From SLSG01 sp964477035 (lineage in GTDB: Bacteria > Bacteroidota > Bacteroidia > Bacteroidales > UBA7960), in the NCBI GenBank assembly GCA_964477035.1, contig CAYZCW010000001.1:434001-498000 (forward strand): 64,000 nt of DNA, written 5' to 3'. Positions within the stretch are counted from its first letter, which is position 1, and each line of letters begins with the position of its first letter. Positions 31,617-40,564 of the stretch are shown one piece after another. The position numbers and the translations under genes are program-made. The notes under the pieces are model-generated. The model saw only the letters and a program-made list of their open reading frames with translations. It had not been told where the DNA came from and searched no databases.

Positions 31617-33873
31617 TGCACATGGTCACGTAACGGGGCAATCGGTCTACCTGGACGACATCCCCGAACAGAGGGGGACGCTCCATGCCCTGGTGTATTC
31701 CTCTCCCATTGCCCATGGCCGCATCCGCGGCCTGGATGTGTCACAAGCCCTCGCCGTGCCGGGGGTGGAGGCGGTTTTGTCCGCTGCCGACATCCCCGGG
31801 GAGAACCAGATCGGGGGCATTGTCCCTGATGAACCTTTGTTTGCTGAAGGAGAGGTGCATTTTGCCGGGCAACCGGTGGCCCTGGTCGTGGCCCGGGATG
31901 AACGCACTGCCCGGCAGGCCCTTGCGAAAATCCGTTTCGATGTGGAGGAGCTGGAGGCGGTGACCGACCCCAGGACGGCCAAAGAGAAGGGGCTTTTCCT
32001 GGTCCCGCCGATGACTTTCAGGCTGGGTGATCCCGGGGCCGTCTGGGATGAATGCGCCCATGTTTATGAAGGACGGACAGAGTCGGGCGGACAGGAGCAT
32101 TTGTATATCGAAACCCAGGGGGCCTATGCCTGCCCGGCTGAGAACGGCTGCCTCCGGATCCACTCCTCCACCCAGGGCCCCACCGCCGTGCAGAAAACCA
32201 CGGCCCGGGTGCTGGGCCTGCCCATGAACCGGGTGGAGGTGGATGTGACCCGCCTGGGCGGCGGCTTCGGAGGCAAGGAAGACCAGGCCACCGGATTTGC
32301 CTGCATGGCCGCCCTGGCGGCATACAAACTGGAAAGACCCGTCAAGTTGGTATTGCACCGCATGGACGACATGAAGATGACGGGCAAGCGGCACCCATAC
32401 AGTGCAGATTTCAAAATCGGGCTTTCCCGCGATCTGAAGATCCTGGCCTACCAGGCCACCTTTTACCAGAACGGGGGTGCCGCCGCCGACCTGTCCCCGG
32501 CCATCCTGGACCGCAGCCTGTTTCACCTGGGCAACGCCTACTACATCCCGCATGCAGAAGTCACAGCCTACAGCTGCAAGACCCACCTGCCTCCCAATAC
32601 CGCCTTCCGCGGGTTCGGCGGACCGCAGGGCATGTTCGTGATCGAGGCGGCCATCGCGCGCGCGGCCCACGCCCTGGGCGTTCCTGCCAGTAAGATACAG
32701 CAGGCCAATTTCCTGCAGGAGGGGGATGTGTTCCCCTATGGTCAGGTTGCCCGGCAGGTCCGTATCCGCCAATGTGCCGAAGCCGCGGAAAGGCATTTCA
32801 GCCTCCACAGACTCCGGGAGGAGGTGACGGCCTACAACGAGCGCCACGCCACCACCAAGAAGGGGCTGGCCCTCATGCCCATCTGCTTCGGGATCTCCTT
32901 TACCAATACCTCCATGAACCAGGCCCGGGCGCTGGTGCACATTTTCCAGGACGGCAGCGTGGAGGTCAGCACCGGGGCCATCGAAATGGGGCAGGGGGTC
33001 AATGCGAAGATCCGGCAGGTGGTCGCAGGCACCCTGTCGGTCGGCCAGGACCGCATCCGCCTGGCCACCACAAACACCAGCCGCGTGGCCAATACCAGTC
33101 CCACGGCCGCAAGCAGCGGGGCGGACCTGAATGGCAAGGCCGCGGAAATTGCCTGCCGCAACCTCCTGGGCCGACTCCTGGCAGTGGCCGCAGAGGAGCT
33201 GCAGGCCGATCCGACGAAACTCCTGATAAAGGATGAATGGGTCTGGCACGGAGACCGGAAAACATCCCTGGGATGGGAAGAACTCATCGCAAAGGCCATG
33301 CTGAAAAGGATGTGCCTGACAGAGAACGGGCATTATGCCACCCCGGTCATTCACTTCGACCGCCGCTCGGCCAAGGGGCACCCCTTTGCCTACCATGTTT
33401 ACGGTCTGGCGGCCATCGAGGCCAGGGTGGACTGTATCCGGGGAACCTATACATTCGACAGGGCGCTGATCGTCCATGATTTTGGCAACAGCCTGAACCC
33501 CTTGATTGATCAGGGACAGGTCGAAGGTGCCCTGGTGCAGGGCATGGGCTGGATGACCATGGAAGAGGTGGTCTATGACAGCCAGGGGCGGTTGCGATCC
33601 AACAGCCTGTCGACCTACAAGGTGCCGGATATCTATTCGGTGCCCCGGGAGGTGGTCTGCCACCCCCTGGAGGTGGAGGGGCCGGACCTGGCGGTAATGA
33701 AGTCCAAGGCGGTGGGAGAGCCCCCCCTGATGTATGGGATCGGGGCCTATTTCGCCCTGCAGGAGGCCATTCTGGCCTTCAACCCCTCGTATGTGCCGGA
33801 TTTCGAGGCCCCGATGACCCCCGAAAAGGTGTTGCTTCGCCTGTACGGGCGCAGGCCCACGCCGGCATCATAG
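31603..33873 (+). CDS. xdhB: Xanthine dehydrogenase molybdopterin-binding subunit
   Basis: 756 residues, start ATG at 31603. It has the a/b hammerhead domain (about 5-125) and molybdopterin domains with GGGFGGKEDQATG, TAFRGFGGPQG and IEMGQGVNAKI. Near the C-terminus KAVGEPPLMYGIGAYFAL carries the Glu that acts as base on the purine C8 in xanthine dehydrogenases. Thus substrate could be hypoxanthine/xanthine, as the order XdhA-XdhB suggests. It ends 6 bp into the convergent mocA. Confidence 0.93.
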   Translation: MINPDAHGHVTGQSVYLDDIPEQRGTLHALVYSSPIAHGRIRGLDVSQALAVPGVEAVLSAADIPGENQIGGIVPDEPLFAEGEVHFAGQPVALVVARDERTARQALAKIRFDVEELEAVTDPRTAKEKGLFLVPPMTFRLGDPGAVWDECAHVYEGRTESGGQEHLYIETQGAYACPAENGCLRIHSSTQGPTAVQKTTARVLGLPMNRVEVDVTRLGGGFGGKEDQATGFACMAALAAYKLERPVKLVLHRMDDMKMTGKRHPYSADFKIGLSRDLKILAYQATFYQNGGAAADLSPAILDRSLFHLGNAYYIPHAEVTAYSCKTHLPPNTAFRGFGGPQGMFVIEAAIARAAHALGVPASKIQQANFLQEGDVFPYGQVARQVRIRQCAEAAERHFSLHRLREEVTAYNERHATTKKGLALMPICFGISFTNTSMNQARALVHIFQDGSVEVSTGAIEMGQGVNAKIRQVVAGTLSVGQDRIRLATTNTSRVANTSPTAASSGADLNGKAAEIACRNLLGRLLAVAAEELQADPTKLLIKDEWVWHGDRKTSLGWEELIAKAMLKRMCLTENGHYATPVIHFDRRSAKGHPFAYHVYGLAAIEARVDCIRGTYTFDRALIVHDFGNSLNPLIDQGQVEGALVQGMGWMTMEEVVYDSQGRLRSNSLSTYKVPDIYSVPREVVCHPLEVEGPDLAVMKSKAVGEPPLMYGIGAYFALQEAILAFNPSYVPDFEAPMTPEKVLLRLYGRRPTPAS

Positions 33874-34530
33874 GGGCAGGCCATGCGAAAGGTAATCATT
33901 GGGGGTGTTGATGTTGGCCATGACCCCGGAATCTTCGGTCTGCACGCCCAGGCGGGGAAAAGCCCCGAGTACTTCGCGAAGGGTGCTGCTGCGGCTCCCG
34001 GTTTCGGTCAGGCGGCAGGCCAGGGCAGGAGAAACCAATACCGGGTGGCCTCCTCGGCCCCGGCAAAGGGGGTGGATGGAATACTCCCGGGAGTCCGGGC
34101 TGTCGCCTTCCCGTGTACCGGAGGATGCCTCCCTGAATGCCTCCAGCATCGAATGCAGTGTTTCCCCCCGCACCAGGGGATGGTCGATGTTATGCAGGAG
34201 GGCGGGCGGCCCCGCCTGCAGGACGGACAGGCCAAGCTGCACGGACAGCAAACGTCCGAAATGAGGGAAGGGGTTGATGACCGTCATCACCTTCCCGGGA
34301 AACCTTTCCCCGTATAACAGATCCCAATGCCGGCGGTCGAGCAGGCCGTGGTCCCTTTCGTTGAGGACCACGGCGGCCTCCCCGCATCCGGCTGAAAACA
34401 ACAGCCGAAGTCCCTGCTCCAGAAAGGACACCCCTTCCCTGCGAAAGCGCAGGAAGGGCTTTGGCATGCCCATCCGCCCCGACAGTCCGGCGGCCAGGAG
34501 GACGGCGCCAAATGGTATCCGGTGCAACAT
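33868..34530 (-). CDS. mocA: MocA/MobA-like molybdenum cofactor nucleotidyltransferase
   Basis: 220 residues, start at the ATG 34530. The nucleotide-binding loop AVLLAAGLSGRMGMPKPFL opens a Rossmann-like GT-A fold; LHNIDHPLV is the metal-binding segment. MocA adds CMP to molybdopterin to make the MCD cofactor of the xanthine dehydrogenase family, which suits the three molybdenum hydroxylase genes around it. The usual Lys/Asp motifs are present, though the middle is divergent. Divergently arranged with ygfK. Confidence 0.85.
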   Translation of the reverse strand: MLHRIPFGAVLLAAGLSGRMGMPKPFLRFRREGVSFLEQGLRLLFSAGCGEAAVVLNERDHGLLDRRHWDLLYGERFPGKVMTVINPFPHFGRLLSVQLGLSVLQAGPPALLHNIDHPLVRGETLHSMLEAFREASSGTREGDSPDSREYSIHPLCRGRGGHPVLVSPALACRLTETGSRSSTLREVLGAFPRLGVQTEDSGVMANINTPNDYLSHGLPL

Positions 34531-34541
34531 GTTCAAAACAT
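34529..34541. promoter_or_regulatory. Palindrome between mocA and ygfK
   Basis: ATGTT-CAA-AACAT is a perfect 5-bp inverted repeat with 3-nt spacer. It covers the mocA start codon and lies just upstream of the ygfK -7 box, so a bound protein could affect both genes. Confidence 0.4.
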
Positions 34542-34545
34542 TTCC

Positions 34546-34553
34546 TATTTTTG
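34546..34553 (+). promoter_or_regulatory. -7 box for ygfK
   Basis: TATTTTTG matches TAnnTTTG exactly, 44 bp before the ygfK ATG. No -33 TTTG is seen; the palindrome occupies that space. Confidence 0.5.
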
Positions 34554-34596
34554 GGGTGATGCAGCCTGGCAAGCGGTCACAATAAAATCCATCCCC

Positions 34597-37500
34597 ATGT
34601 CCGACAAACTGTTCCCGATCCCTTTACGACAATTCCTGCAGATGGTCTGGGAGGAACTGGATACCAAAGATAGCTATTTCGGTATTCCCCGCGGGCTGTT
34701 TCACAAGCCCTTGCCGCCCGCTGATAACCCCTTGGGAATGCGTGTCTTTGGCCGGTACCTTGCCAACCCGCTGGGGGTGGCGGCAGGGCCGCATTCCCAG
34801 ATGTGCCAGAACATCGTGGGAGCCTGGCTGGCCGGGGCCAGGTACATCGAGCTCAAGACGGTGCAGACCCTGGATGAGCTGGAAGTGGCCAGGCCCTGCA
34901 TCGACATGCAGGACGAAGGCTACAATTGTGAGTGGTCGCAGGAACTTAAGATCCGGCAGAGCTTTCAGGAATACCTGCATGCCTGGGTGGCCATCCACCT
35001 GCTGAACCATAAACTGGGATGGCCCGCCGAAACAGGGACCCTGTTCAATATGAGCGCGGGGTACAACCTGGAAGGGATCCGGAATGAGAATGTCCAGTGG
35101 TTCCTGGACAAGATGGCCGATTGCAGTGCAGAGCTGTCTGACCTGAAAGAGGAGCTGCGTGACGATTTTCCTGAAATTGATCAGGTGGACATCCCCGTGC
35201 GGCTATCCGACAACATCACCCTGTCCACCATGCATGGATGCCCTCCTGAAGAGATCGGGGCCATCGCCTCCTACCTCCTGAAGGAGAAAAGACTGCACAC
35301 CTATGTGAAACTGAATCCGACCCTGCTTGGCCCCGGGGAGCTGCGCCGGATACTTCATGATGAACTGGGCTTCCGGACCCAGGTGCCGGACCAGGCCTTC
35401 GAACATGACCTGAAGTACGGGGAGGCCTTGCGTCTGATCGAAGCCCTGCAGAAAACGGCGGATGAGCAGGGCCTGGAATTCGGACTCAAACTGACGAACA
35501 CCCTGGAATCGGTCAACAATAAAGTGGTGTTCGGAAGAGACGTTGAACAGATGTACATGAGCGGCCGGGCACTGCATCCCCTGTCCGTCAACCTGGCTGC
35601 GAAGCTGCAGCAGGCATTCGGCGGCAGGCTGGACCTTTCGTTTTCCGGCGGGGCGGATGCGTTCAATATCGCCGACTTGCTGCGAAGCGGTTTCCTGACG
35701 GTCACGGTGTGCTCCGACCTGTTGAAACCAGGTGGCTACATGCGGTTGCACCAATACTTCGAACACCTTATGCAGGAGGGGTTCCCTGCGACAGCAACCC
35801 CCGGCGGTACAGAATATCCGGACCCGGGTGCCCCACCTGGCGGCACCCTTCCGGGAGGGCGGGACAGGATGCAATGCCTCGATTTCCTGATGGGATATGC
35901 CCAACGCGTACGCCAGGACAAGGCCTACCGCAAGGCCAGCCTGGCCGATCCCGACATCAAGACCCCGAGGAAGCTTGGGGCATTCGACTGCATCTCGGCC
36001 CCTTGCCGCGACACCTGCGCTACCGGGCAGGACATCCCGGACTACATGCACCATGCCGCCAACCGGCAGTTTGACAAGGGCCTGGAGGTCATCCTGCGGA
36101 CCAACCCCTTCCCCAGGGTCACGGGCATGGTGTGCGACCACCTTTGTCAGAACAAGTGTACCCGGGTACACTATGACCAGCCCCTGCTGATCCGGGAGGT
36201 GAAGCGCTTTCTGGCGGAGAATGGGCAGGTTTCGCTGCAGCCCGCCGCCCCCAACGGACTGAAGGTTTCCGTGATCGGTGCCGGGCCGGCCGGCATGTCC
36301 TGCGCCTTCTTCCTTGCACTGGCAGGCTTCAGTGTCGATGTATACGAGGCGAAATCCCGGGCAGGGGGCATGGTGCAATATGCCATTCCGGGCTTCAGGC
36401 TGACGGACGGGGCCATCGAGGAGGACCTCCGGCGCATCGCCGGCCTGGGGGTCATCATGCACTTCAATGCCCGGGTGGACAGGGCCTTGTTCCATAAGCT
36501 GAAGGAGGAAAGCCATTATGTGTTCGTGGGTGCCGGTGCCCAGATGGCAACCCCGCTTCGTCTGGATGGCATGGAGGCGGAAGGGGTGTTGGATCCCCTG
36601 TCGTTTCTCATGCGCGTGAAAGAAGGAAAGCCAGCCGGCCTCGGAAGGCGGGTGCTCGTCATCGGGGGCGGCAACACGGCCATGGATGCCGCCCGGACGG
36701 CTTACCGTCTGGTGGGCGAAGACGGCAGGGTGTCCGTGGTGTACCGGCGCACCCTCCGGGAGATGCCGGCGGACCAGGGTGAGATCCGGGCCGTGCTGGA
36801 AGAGGGCGTGGACATCATGGAGCTGACGGCTCCTGAGCGGGTGGTGGTGAAAGGCGGCCGCGTGACCGGCCTGGCTTGCTGCCGGATGACCCTGTCCGGT
36901 GCCGATGCAAGTGGCAGGCCCAGGCCGCAAAAGATCCCGGATTCAGGCTTTGTCATTTCCTGCGACACCATCATTCCCGCCGTAGGGCAGTCCCTGGACA
37001 TTGACTTTGTGGACCCGGAGCTGCTGGAGACCGGACAGGAAGGATATGGGACCCGCATGGACAATGTCTTCACAGGCGGGGATGCCATGAGGGGTGCCTC
37101 CACCGCGATCAACGCCATTGGCGATGGCAGGAAGGCGGCACGTCAGATCATGAAGCAGGCCATGCGTGATCACCGGGCCGGACCCCAAACGGTCCGTTCC
37201 CGCAGAACAACTGCCGACCTGATGGGCCTGCGGGCACGGAGGCAGTTTGCCGTCCCCGTCAGGGAGCTCCCGTTGAAGGACAGGCGCTCTTTCAGCCCGG
37301 TTCAGGAGACACTGGAGCCGGAGGAGGTGGTCCGCGAAGCGGGGCGCTGCCTGTTCTGTGATGAGCTGTGCAGCATCTGCACCACGGTCTGTCCCAACTT
37401 TGCCAACCTGGCCTACCAGACCTCCCCCTGGCATGCCAGCCTGCAGAAAGTGGTGCGCGGGCCGGACGGCCAGACCCCTTTGTTTCCCTTCGACCAGGAT

Positions 37501-37914
37501 TTTGAACTGACCCAAAGGGTGCAGATCCTGAACATTGCCAACTTCTGCAACGAGTGCGGCAACTGCAGGACTTTCTGTCCCACGGATTCCGCCCCCTACC
37601 GGGAAAAACCGAAACTCCACCTGGGGCTCGATTCCTTTAACGGATCGGACAAGGGCTACTACCTGTCCCGCATCGAGGGAAGCAACAATCTGATATACAA
37701 AGAAAAAAACAGGGTAACCACCCTGTCTGAAACCCATGATGCCTTCACCTATCATTGCCCGGAGGCCATCGTCCGGCTCGACAGGCAATCATTTCATGTC
37801 CTGGAGGCTTCTTTCGTTTCGTCGGATGCGGATGAGGTATCCTTGCTGCCTGCAGCCCGTATGCGGGTCATTCTGGACGGGGCCAAACAATGGATAGCCT
37901 GTCAACGCTTTTAA
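34597..37914 (+). CDS. ygfK: YgfK, iron-sulfur flavoprotein oxidoreductase of the urate/purine cluster
   Basis: 1105 residues. The N-terminal third is a dihydroorotate-dehydrogenase-like TIM barrel (ANPLGVAAGPHSQ). The middle is a GltD-type half: Cys-rich APCRDTCATGQDIPDY and CDHLCQNKCTR for [4Fe-4S], then FAD site VIGAGPAGMSCAF and NAD(P) site VLVIGGGNTAMDAART. The C-terminus has CLFCDELCSICTTVCP and CNECGNCRTFCP ferredoxin motifs. It was annotated as selenate reductase, but is now linked to anaerobic urate breakdown; the exact reaction is not settled here. Confidence 0.93.
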   Translation: MSDKLFPIPLRQFLQMVWEELDTKDSYFGIPRGLFHKPLPPADNPLGMRVFGRYLANPLGVAAGPHSQMCQNIVGAWLAGARYIELKTVQTLDELEVARPCIDMQDEGYNCEWSQELKIRQSFQEYLHAWVAIHLLNHKLGWPAETGTLFNMSAGYNLEGIRNENVQWFLDKMADCSAELSDLKEELRDDFPEIDQVDIPVRLSDNITLSTMHGCPPEEIGAIASYLLKEKRLHTYVKLNPTLLGPGELRRILHDELGFRTQVPDQAFEHDLKYGEALRLIEALQKTADEQGLEFGLKLTNTLESVNNKVVFGRDVEQMYMSGRALHPLSVNLAAKLQQAFGGRLDLSFSGGADAFNIADLLRSGFLTVTVCSDLLKPGGYMRLHQYFEHLMQEGFPATATPGGTEYPDPGAPPGGTLPGGRDRMQCLDFLMGYAQRVRQDKAYRKASLADPDIKTPRKLGAFDCISAPCRDTCATGQDIPDYMHHAANRQFDKGLEVILRTNPFPRVTGMVCDHLCQNKCTRVHYDQPLLIREVKRFLAENGQVSLQPAAPNGLKVSVIGAGPAGMSCAFFLALAGFSVDVYEAKSRAGGMVQYAIPGFRLTDGAIEEDLRRIAGLGVIMHFNARVDRALFHKLKEESHYVFVGAGAQMATPLRLDGMEAEGVLDPLSFLMRVKEGKPAGLGRRVLVIGGGNTAMDAARTAYRLVGEDGRVSVVYRRTLREMPADQGEIRAVLEEGVDIMELTAPERVVVKGGRVTGLACCRMTLSGADASGRPRPQKIPDSGFVISCDTIIPAVGQSLDIDFVDPELLETGQEGYGTRMDNVFTGGDAMRGASTAINAIGDGRKAARQIMKQAMRDHRAGPQTVRSRRTTADLMGLRARRQFAVPVRELPLKDRRSFSPVQETLEPEEVVREAGRCLFCDELCSICTTVCPNFANLAYQTSPWHASLQKVVRGPDGQTPLFPFDQDFELTQRVQILNIANFCNECGNCRTFCPTDSAPYREKPKLHLGLDSFNGSDKGYYLSRIEGSNNLIYKEKNRVTTLSETHDAFTYHCPEAIVRLDRQSFHVLEASFVSSDADEVSLLPAARMRVILDGAKQWIACQRF

Positions 37915-37963
37915 TTGAAACCATGAATCCTGCCGCTTTGGCAGAATCCAAATCACATAACGC

Positions 37964-39445
37964 ATGATTCCCATCATTGACAGAATCACCGATGAGAAAG
38001 CCCTGGAAAACGCGGTCAGGCGTTTCCGCGAAAAAAAGATCCTGTTGCCGACCTTCGCACAACAGAAAAACCCCGGGCTGGTTCCCGGGAAGGTAAAGGA
38101 AAGACTGAAGGGCGTCGGGCTGTGGGACATCGACCCGCTGAACCTGTTTCGCATCACCTGGAAGAATGAGCCCCTGGAGCACGGGGGCCTTTATGGGGGA
38201 GTCAACTACCTGGAGCTGCCGCAAGCCTTGACGGGGGTGCGGGCGCGCATCGTGTTGCTGGTGGGCAAATGGTTTCCCACGGGGGCACACAAAGTGGGGG
38301 CGGCCTATGGCTGCCTTGCCCCGAAGATCACCACCGGGGGGTTCGATCCAAGTTATCACAAAGCGGTGTGGCCCTCCACCGGCAACTATTGCCGCGGCGG
38401 CGCATTCGATTCCAAGCTGATGGGTACCGACTCCGTGGCCATCCTGCCGGAGGAGATGAGCCAGGAGCGGTTCGACTGGCTGCACGATGAGATCGGCTGT
38501 GAGGTGATTGCGACCCCGGGATGCGAGAGCAATGTGAAGGAAATTTACGACGCCTGCTGGGAGATCCGGCGCAACCGGCCCGAATGCATTATTTTTAACC
38601 AGTTCGACGAATTTGGCAATGCGGTCTGGCATTACCATGTCACGGGAGATGCCCTGGAGGAAGTTTTCCGGCTGGTCAAGTCGGATCGTTCCCGCCTGGC
38701 TGCCTATGTCTCGGCCACCGGTTCGGCCGGGACCATTGCGGCAGGGGATTACCTGCGCACCCTTGAGCCACGGTTGAAGGTGGTCGCCTCGGAGGCACTG
38801 CAGTGTCCGACCCTGCTGATGAACGGGTTTGGGGGGCACCGCATCGAAGGCATCGGCGATAAGCATGTGCCCTGGGTGCATAACGTGAAGAACACGGATG
38901 TGGTGACCGCCATAGATGACGAGGACTGCATGCGGCTTTTCAGGCTGTTCAACGAAAAGGAAGGCATGGACTACCTGGTCTCTGCCGGAATCGATCCCGG
39001 CATGGTCGGGCAGCTCCACCTGCTGGGAATTTCTGCTATCGGCAACCTCTTGTCTGCCATCAAGACGGCCCGCTATTTCGAAATGACGGAGGAGGACGTG
39101 GTCCTGAGTGTTGCCACCGATTCAGCCGCGCTGTACCAGTCAAGGCTGCACGAATTGCGGGAATACCGTGGCGAATACACCCGGCTCCAGGCCGTGAAAG
39201 ACCATGAAAAATGTCTTGGCGGGGTGGCCACGGACCACATGAAGGAACTGACCTATCCGGACCGCAAGGCCATCCACAACCTGAAATACTTTACCTGGGT
39301 GGAACAACAGCAGAAGGAGGTGGAAGACCTGAACCAGCTGTGGTACGACCACGAACTGTGGCCCCGGCTTTTCAACCAGGTGCATCGCTGGGATGAGTTG
39401 ATACGGGAATTCAATGAGAGGACCGGGGTGCTCGGCACCTTGTAA
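37964..39445 (+). CDS. Fold-type II PLP-dependent lyase, cysteine-synthase-like
   Basis: 493 residues. The Schiff-base Lys is probably Lys110 (WFPTGAHKVGAAYG). A phosphate-binding segment STGNYCRGGA and a second loop SATGSAGTIAAGD match the tryptophan-synthase-beta superfamily. The position after ygfK (49-bp gap) and its fold suggest a role like YgeX, diaminopropionate ammonia-lyase, but the sequence lacks YgeX's TTTDGNHGRG. Proteins like this occur with ygeW/ygfK genes in other anaerobes. Substrate unproven. Confidence 0.8.
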   Translation: MIPIIDRITDEKALENAVRRFREKKILLPTFAQQKNPGLVPGKVKERLKGVGLWDIDPLNLFRITWKNEPLEHGGLYGGVNYLELPQALTGVRARIVLLVGKWFPTGAHKVGAAYGCLAPKITTGGFDPSYHKAVWPSTGNYCRGGAFDSKLMGTDSVAILPEEMSQERFDWLHDEIGCEVIATPGCESNVKEIYDACWEIRRNRPECIIFNQFDEFGNAVWHYHVTGDALEEVFRLVKSDRSRLAAYVSATGSAGTIAAGDYLRTLEPRLKVVASEALQCPTLLMNGFGGHRIEGIGDKHVPWVHNVKNTDVVTAIDDEDCMRLFRLFNEKEGMDYLVSAGIDPGMVGQLHLLGISAIGNLLSAIKTARYFEMTEEDVVLSVATDSAALYQSRLHELREYRGEYTRLQAVKDHEKCLGGVATDHMKELTYPDRKAIHNLKYFTWVEQQQKEVEDLNQLWYDHELWPRLFNQVHRWDELIREFNERTGVLGTL

Positions 39446-39452
39446 GGCCTGA

Positions 39453-40490
39453 TTATTCCTGTCCCAAAACAGCCTGAAGGAATCCGGCCCAAATTGCGAG
39501 AAATTCTTCCGGATGCGTCTCCATGGGGTTGTGCCCGGCCCCCGGGATCAGCTGCACATCCACCCCGGGAATTTTTTCAACCACCTGTCTGCGTGATTCG
39601 TAGGGAACCCACTGGTCCCCGTCGCCCCACACCGCCAGGGTGGGTACCTGCATGTCGGCGGCATCCAGACCGGCAACTTCCTGGCTGTTGCGCCCCGAAG
39701 AAAGAATGGCCGCCGCAGTGCCCCGCAGGCGCAGGGGCTCTGAGTAAGCTGCGACCTGTTCCTGGCTGGGCTGTTCTCCCAGGGCAGAAGCCAGCAGCCG
39801 GCGGACCCGGCGCGGGGTAATGAAATACCGCTCTGCCAGCCGTCCCACAATATGCCGCAGGGGCCAGCTGCCCAGTATGCGTCCTGTCCGCCCGGTTTCA
39901 ATGCTTGTGGGAGGATGGGCGGCCTGACCGTCCTTGTCGTTGGTCGCCGCCCTTGTCCGGCTGAAAGCGGCAGGCGCGACCAGGGTCACCGTATGAAAGG
40001 CCTCCGGACGCATCAGTCCCATGGCCTGGGCGATGGCACCGCCCATGGAATGCCCGGCCAGGTGCCAGGCCTGCCCGGGGAACAACTCATCGAGAAAGTC
40101 CAGCACCAGGGAGGCGAGGCCGGTGACTGATTTGTTGACCCGGGCGGACTTGTCGCTGTAGCCGAATGGGGGGATGTCCAGGGCCACCACTTCGAACCCC
40201 AGTTGCTGCATTCGCTGTGCAACGCCTTCCCAGGAGAACGTGGACCCGCTGAAGCCGTGGATCAGCAAGCAGGACCCTTTTTGGTGCACCGGATCCGGCA
40301 CCCAGTGACGGAAATGCAGTTCCACCCCCTCGATGGTCACGAAATAACTGTTTTCGAAGGGTCCCGGGGAGGCTGTGGCGCCTGTGGGGAGCAGCAGCAC
40401 CCAAAGGAGCAGGGCGCGGGTGGGAATACCCTTGAACAGGCCTGGCTGGGACTGTTTGGCGGCGTGGTTGTTTTTTTGCTGCTGGGGCAT
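39453..40490 (-). CDS. Exported alpha/beta hydrolase
   Basis: 345 residues. A hydrophobic segment at about 25-40 (TRALLLWVLLLPTGATAS) follows a basic N-terminus and looks like a signal peptide or anchor. Catalytic residues are Ser148 (GHSMGG), an Asp in AVWGDGDQWVP and His in GAGHNPMETHPEE. The lid region lies near 190-240. It converges with the PLP gene 7 bp away and is the only gene on this strand between two purine-type operons; a link to purine use is not shown. Confidence 0.78.
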   Translation of the reverse strand: MPQQQKNNHAAKQSQPGLFKGIPTRALLLWVLLLPTGATASPGPFENSYFVTIEGVELHFRHWVPDPVHQKGSCLLIHGFSGSTFSWEGVAQRMQQLGFEVVALDIPPFGYSDKSARVNKSVTGLASLVLDFLDELFPGQAWHLAGHSMGGAIAQAMGLMRPEAFHTVTLVAPAAFSRTRAATNDKDGQAAHPPTSIETGRTGRILGSWPLRHIVGRLAERYFITPRRVRRLLASALGEQPSQEQVAAYSEPLRLRGTAAAILSSGRNSQEVAGLDAADMQVPTLAVWGDGDQWVPYESRRQVVEKIPGVDVQLIPGAGHNPMETHPEEFLAIWAGFLQAVLGQE

Positions 40491-40564
40491 CTCAGGCTGG
40501 CAATTTAGGAAATTTTGCCGCTGGTTGGCCGAAAAATCATTAATTTGGCTTTTTATGCCAGGTC

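Noticed and set aside
31741..33663. 640-codon antisense frame in xdhB
   Set aside because: Same explanation: low-complexity His/Gly/Pro composition and no start or domain evidence.
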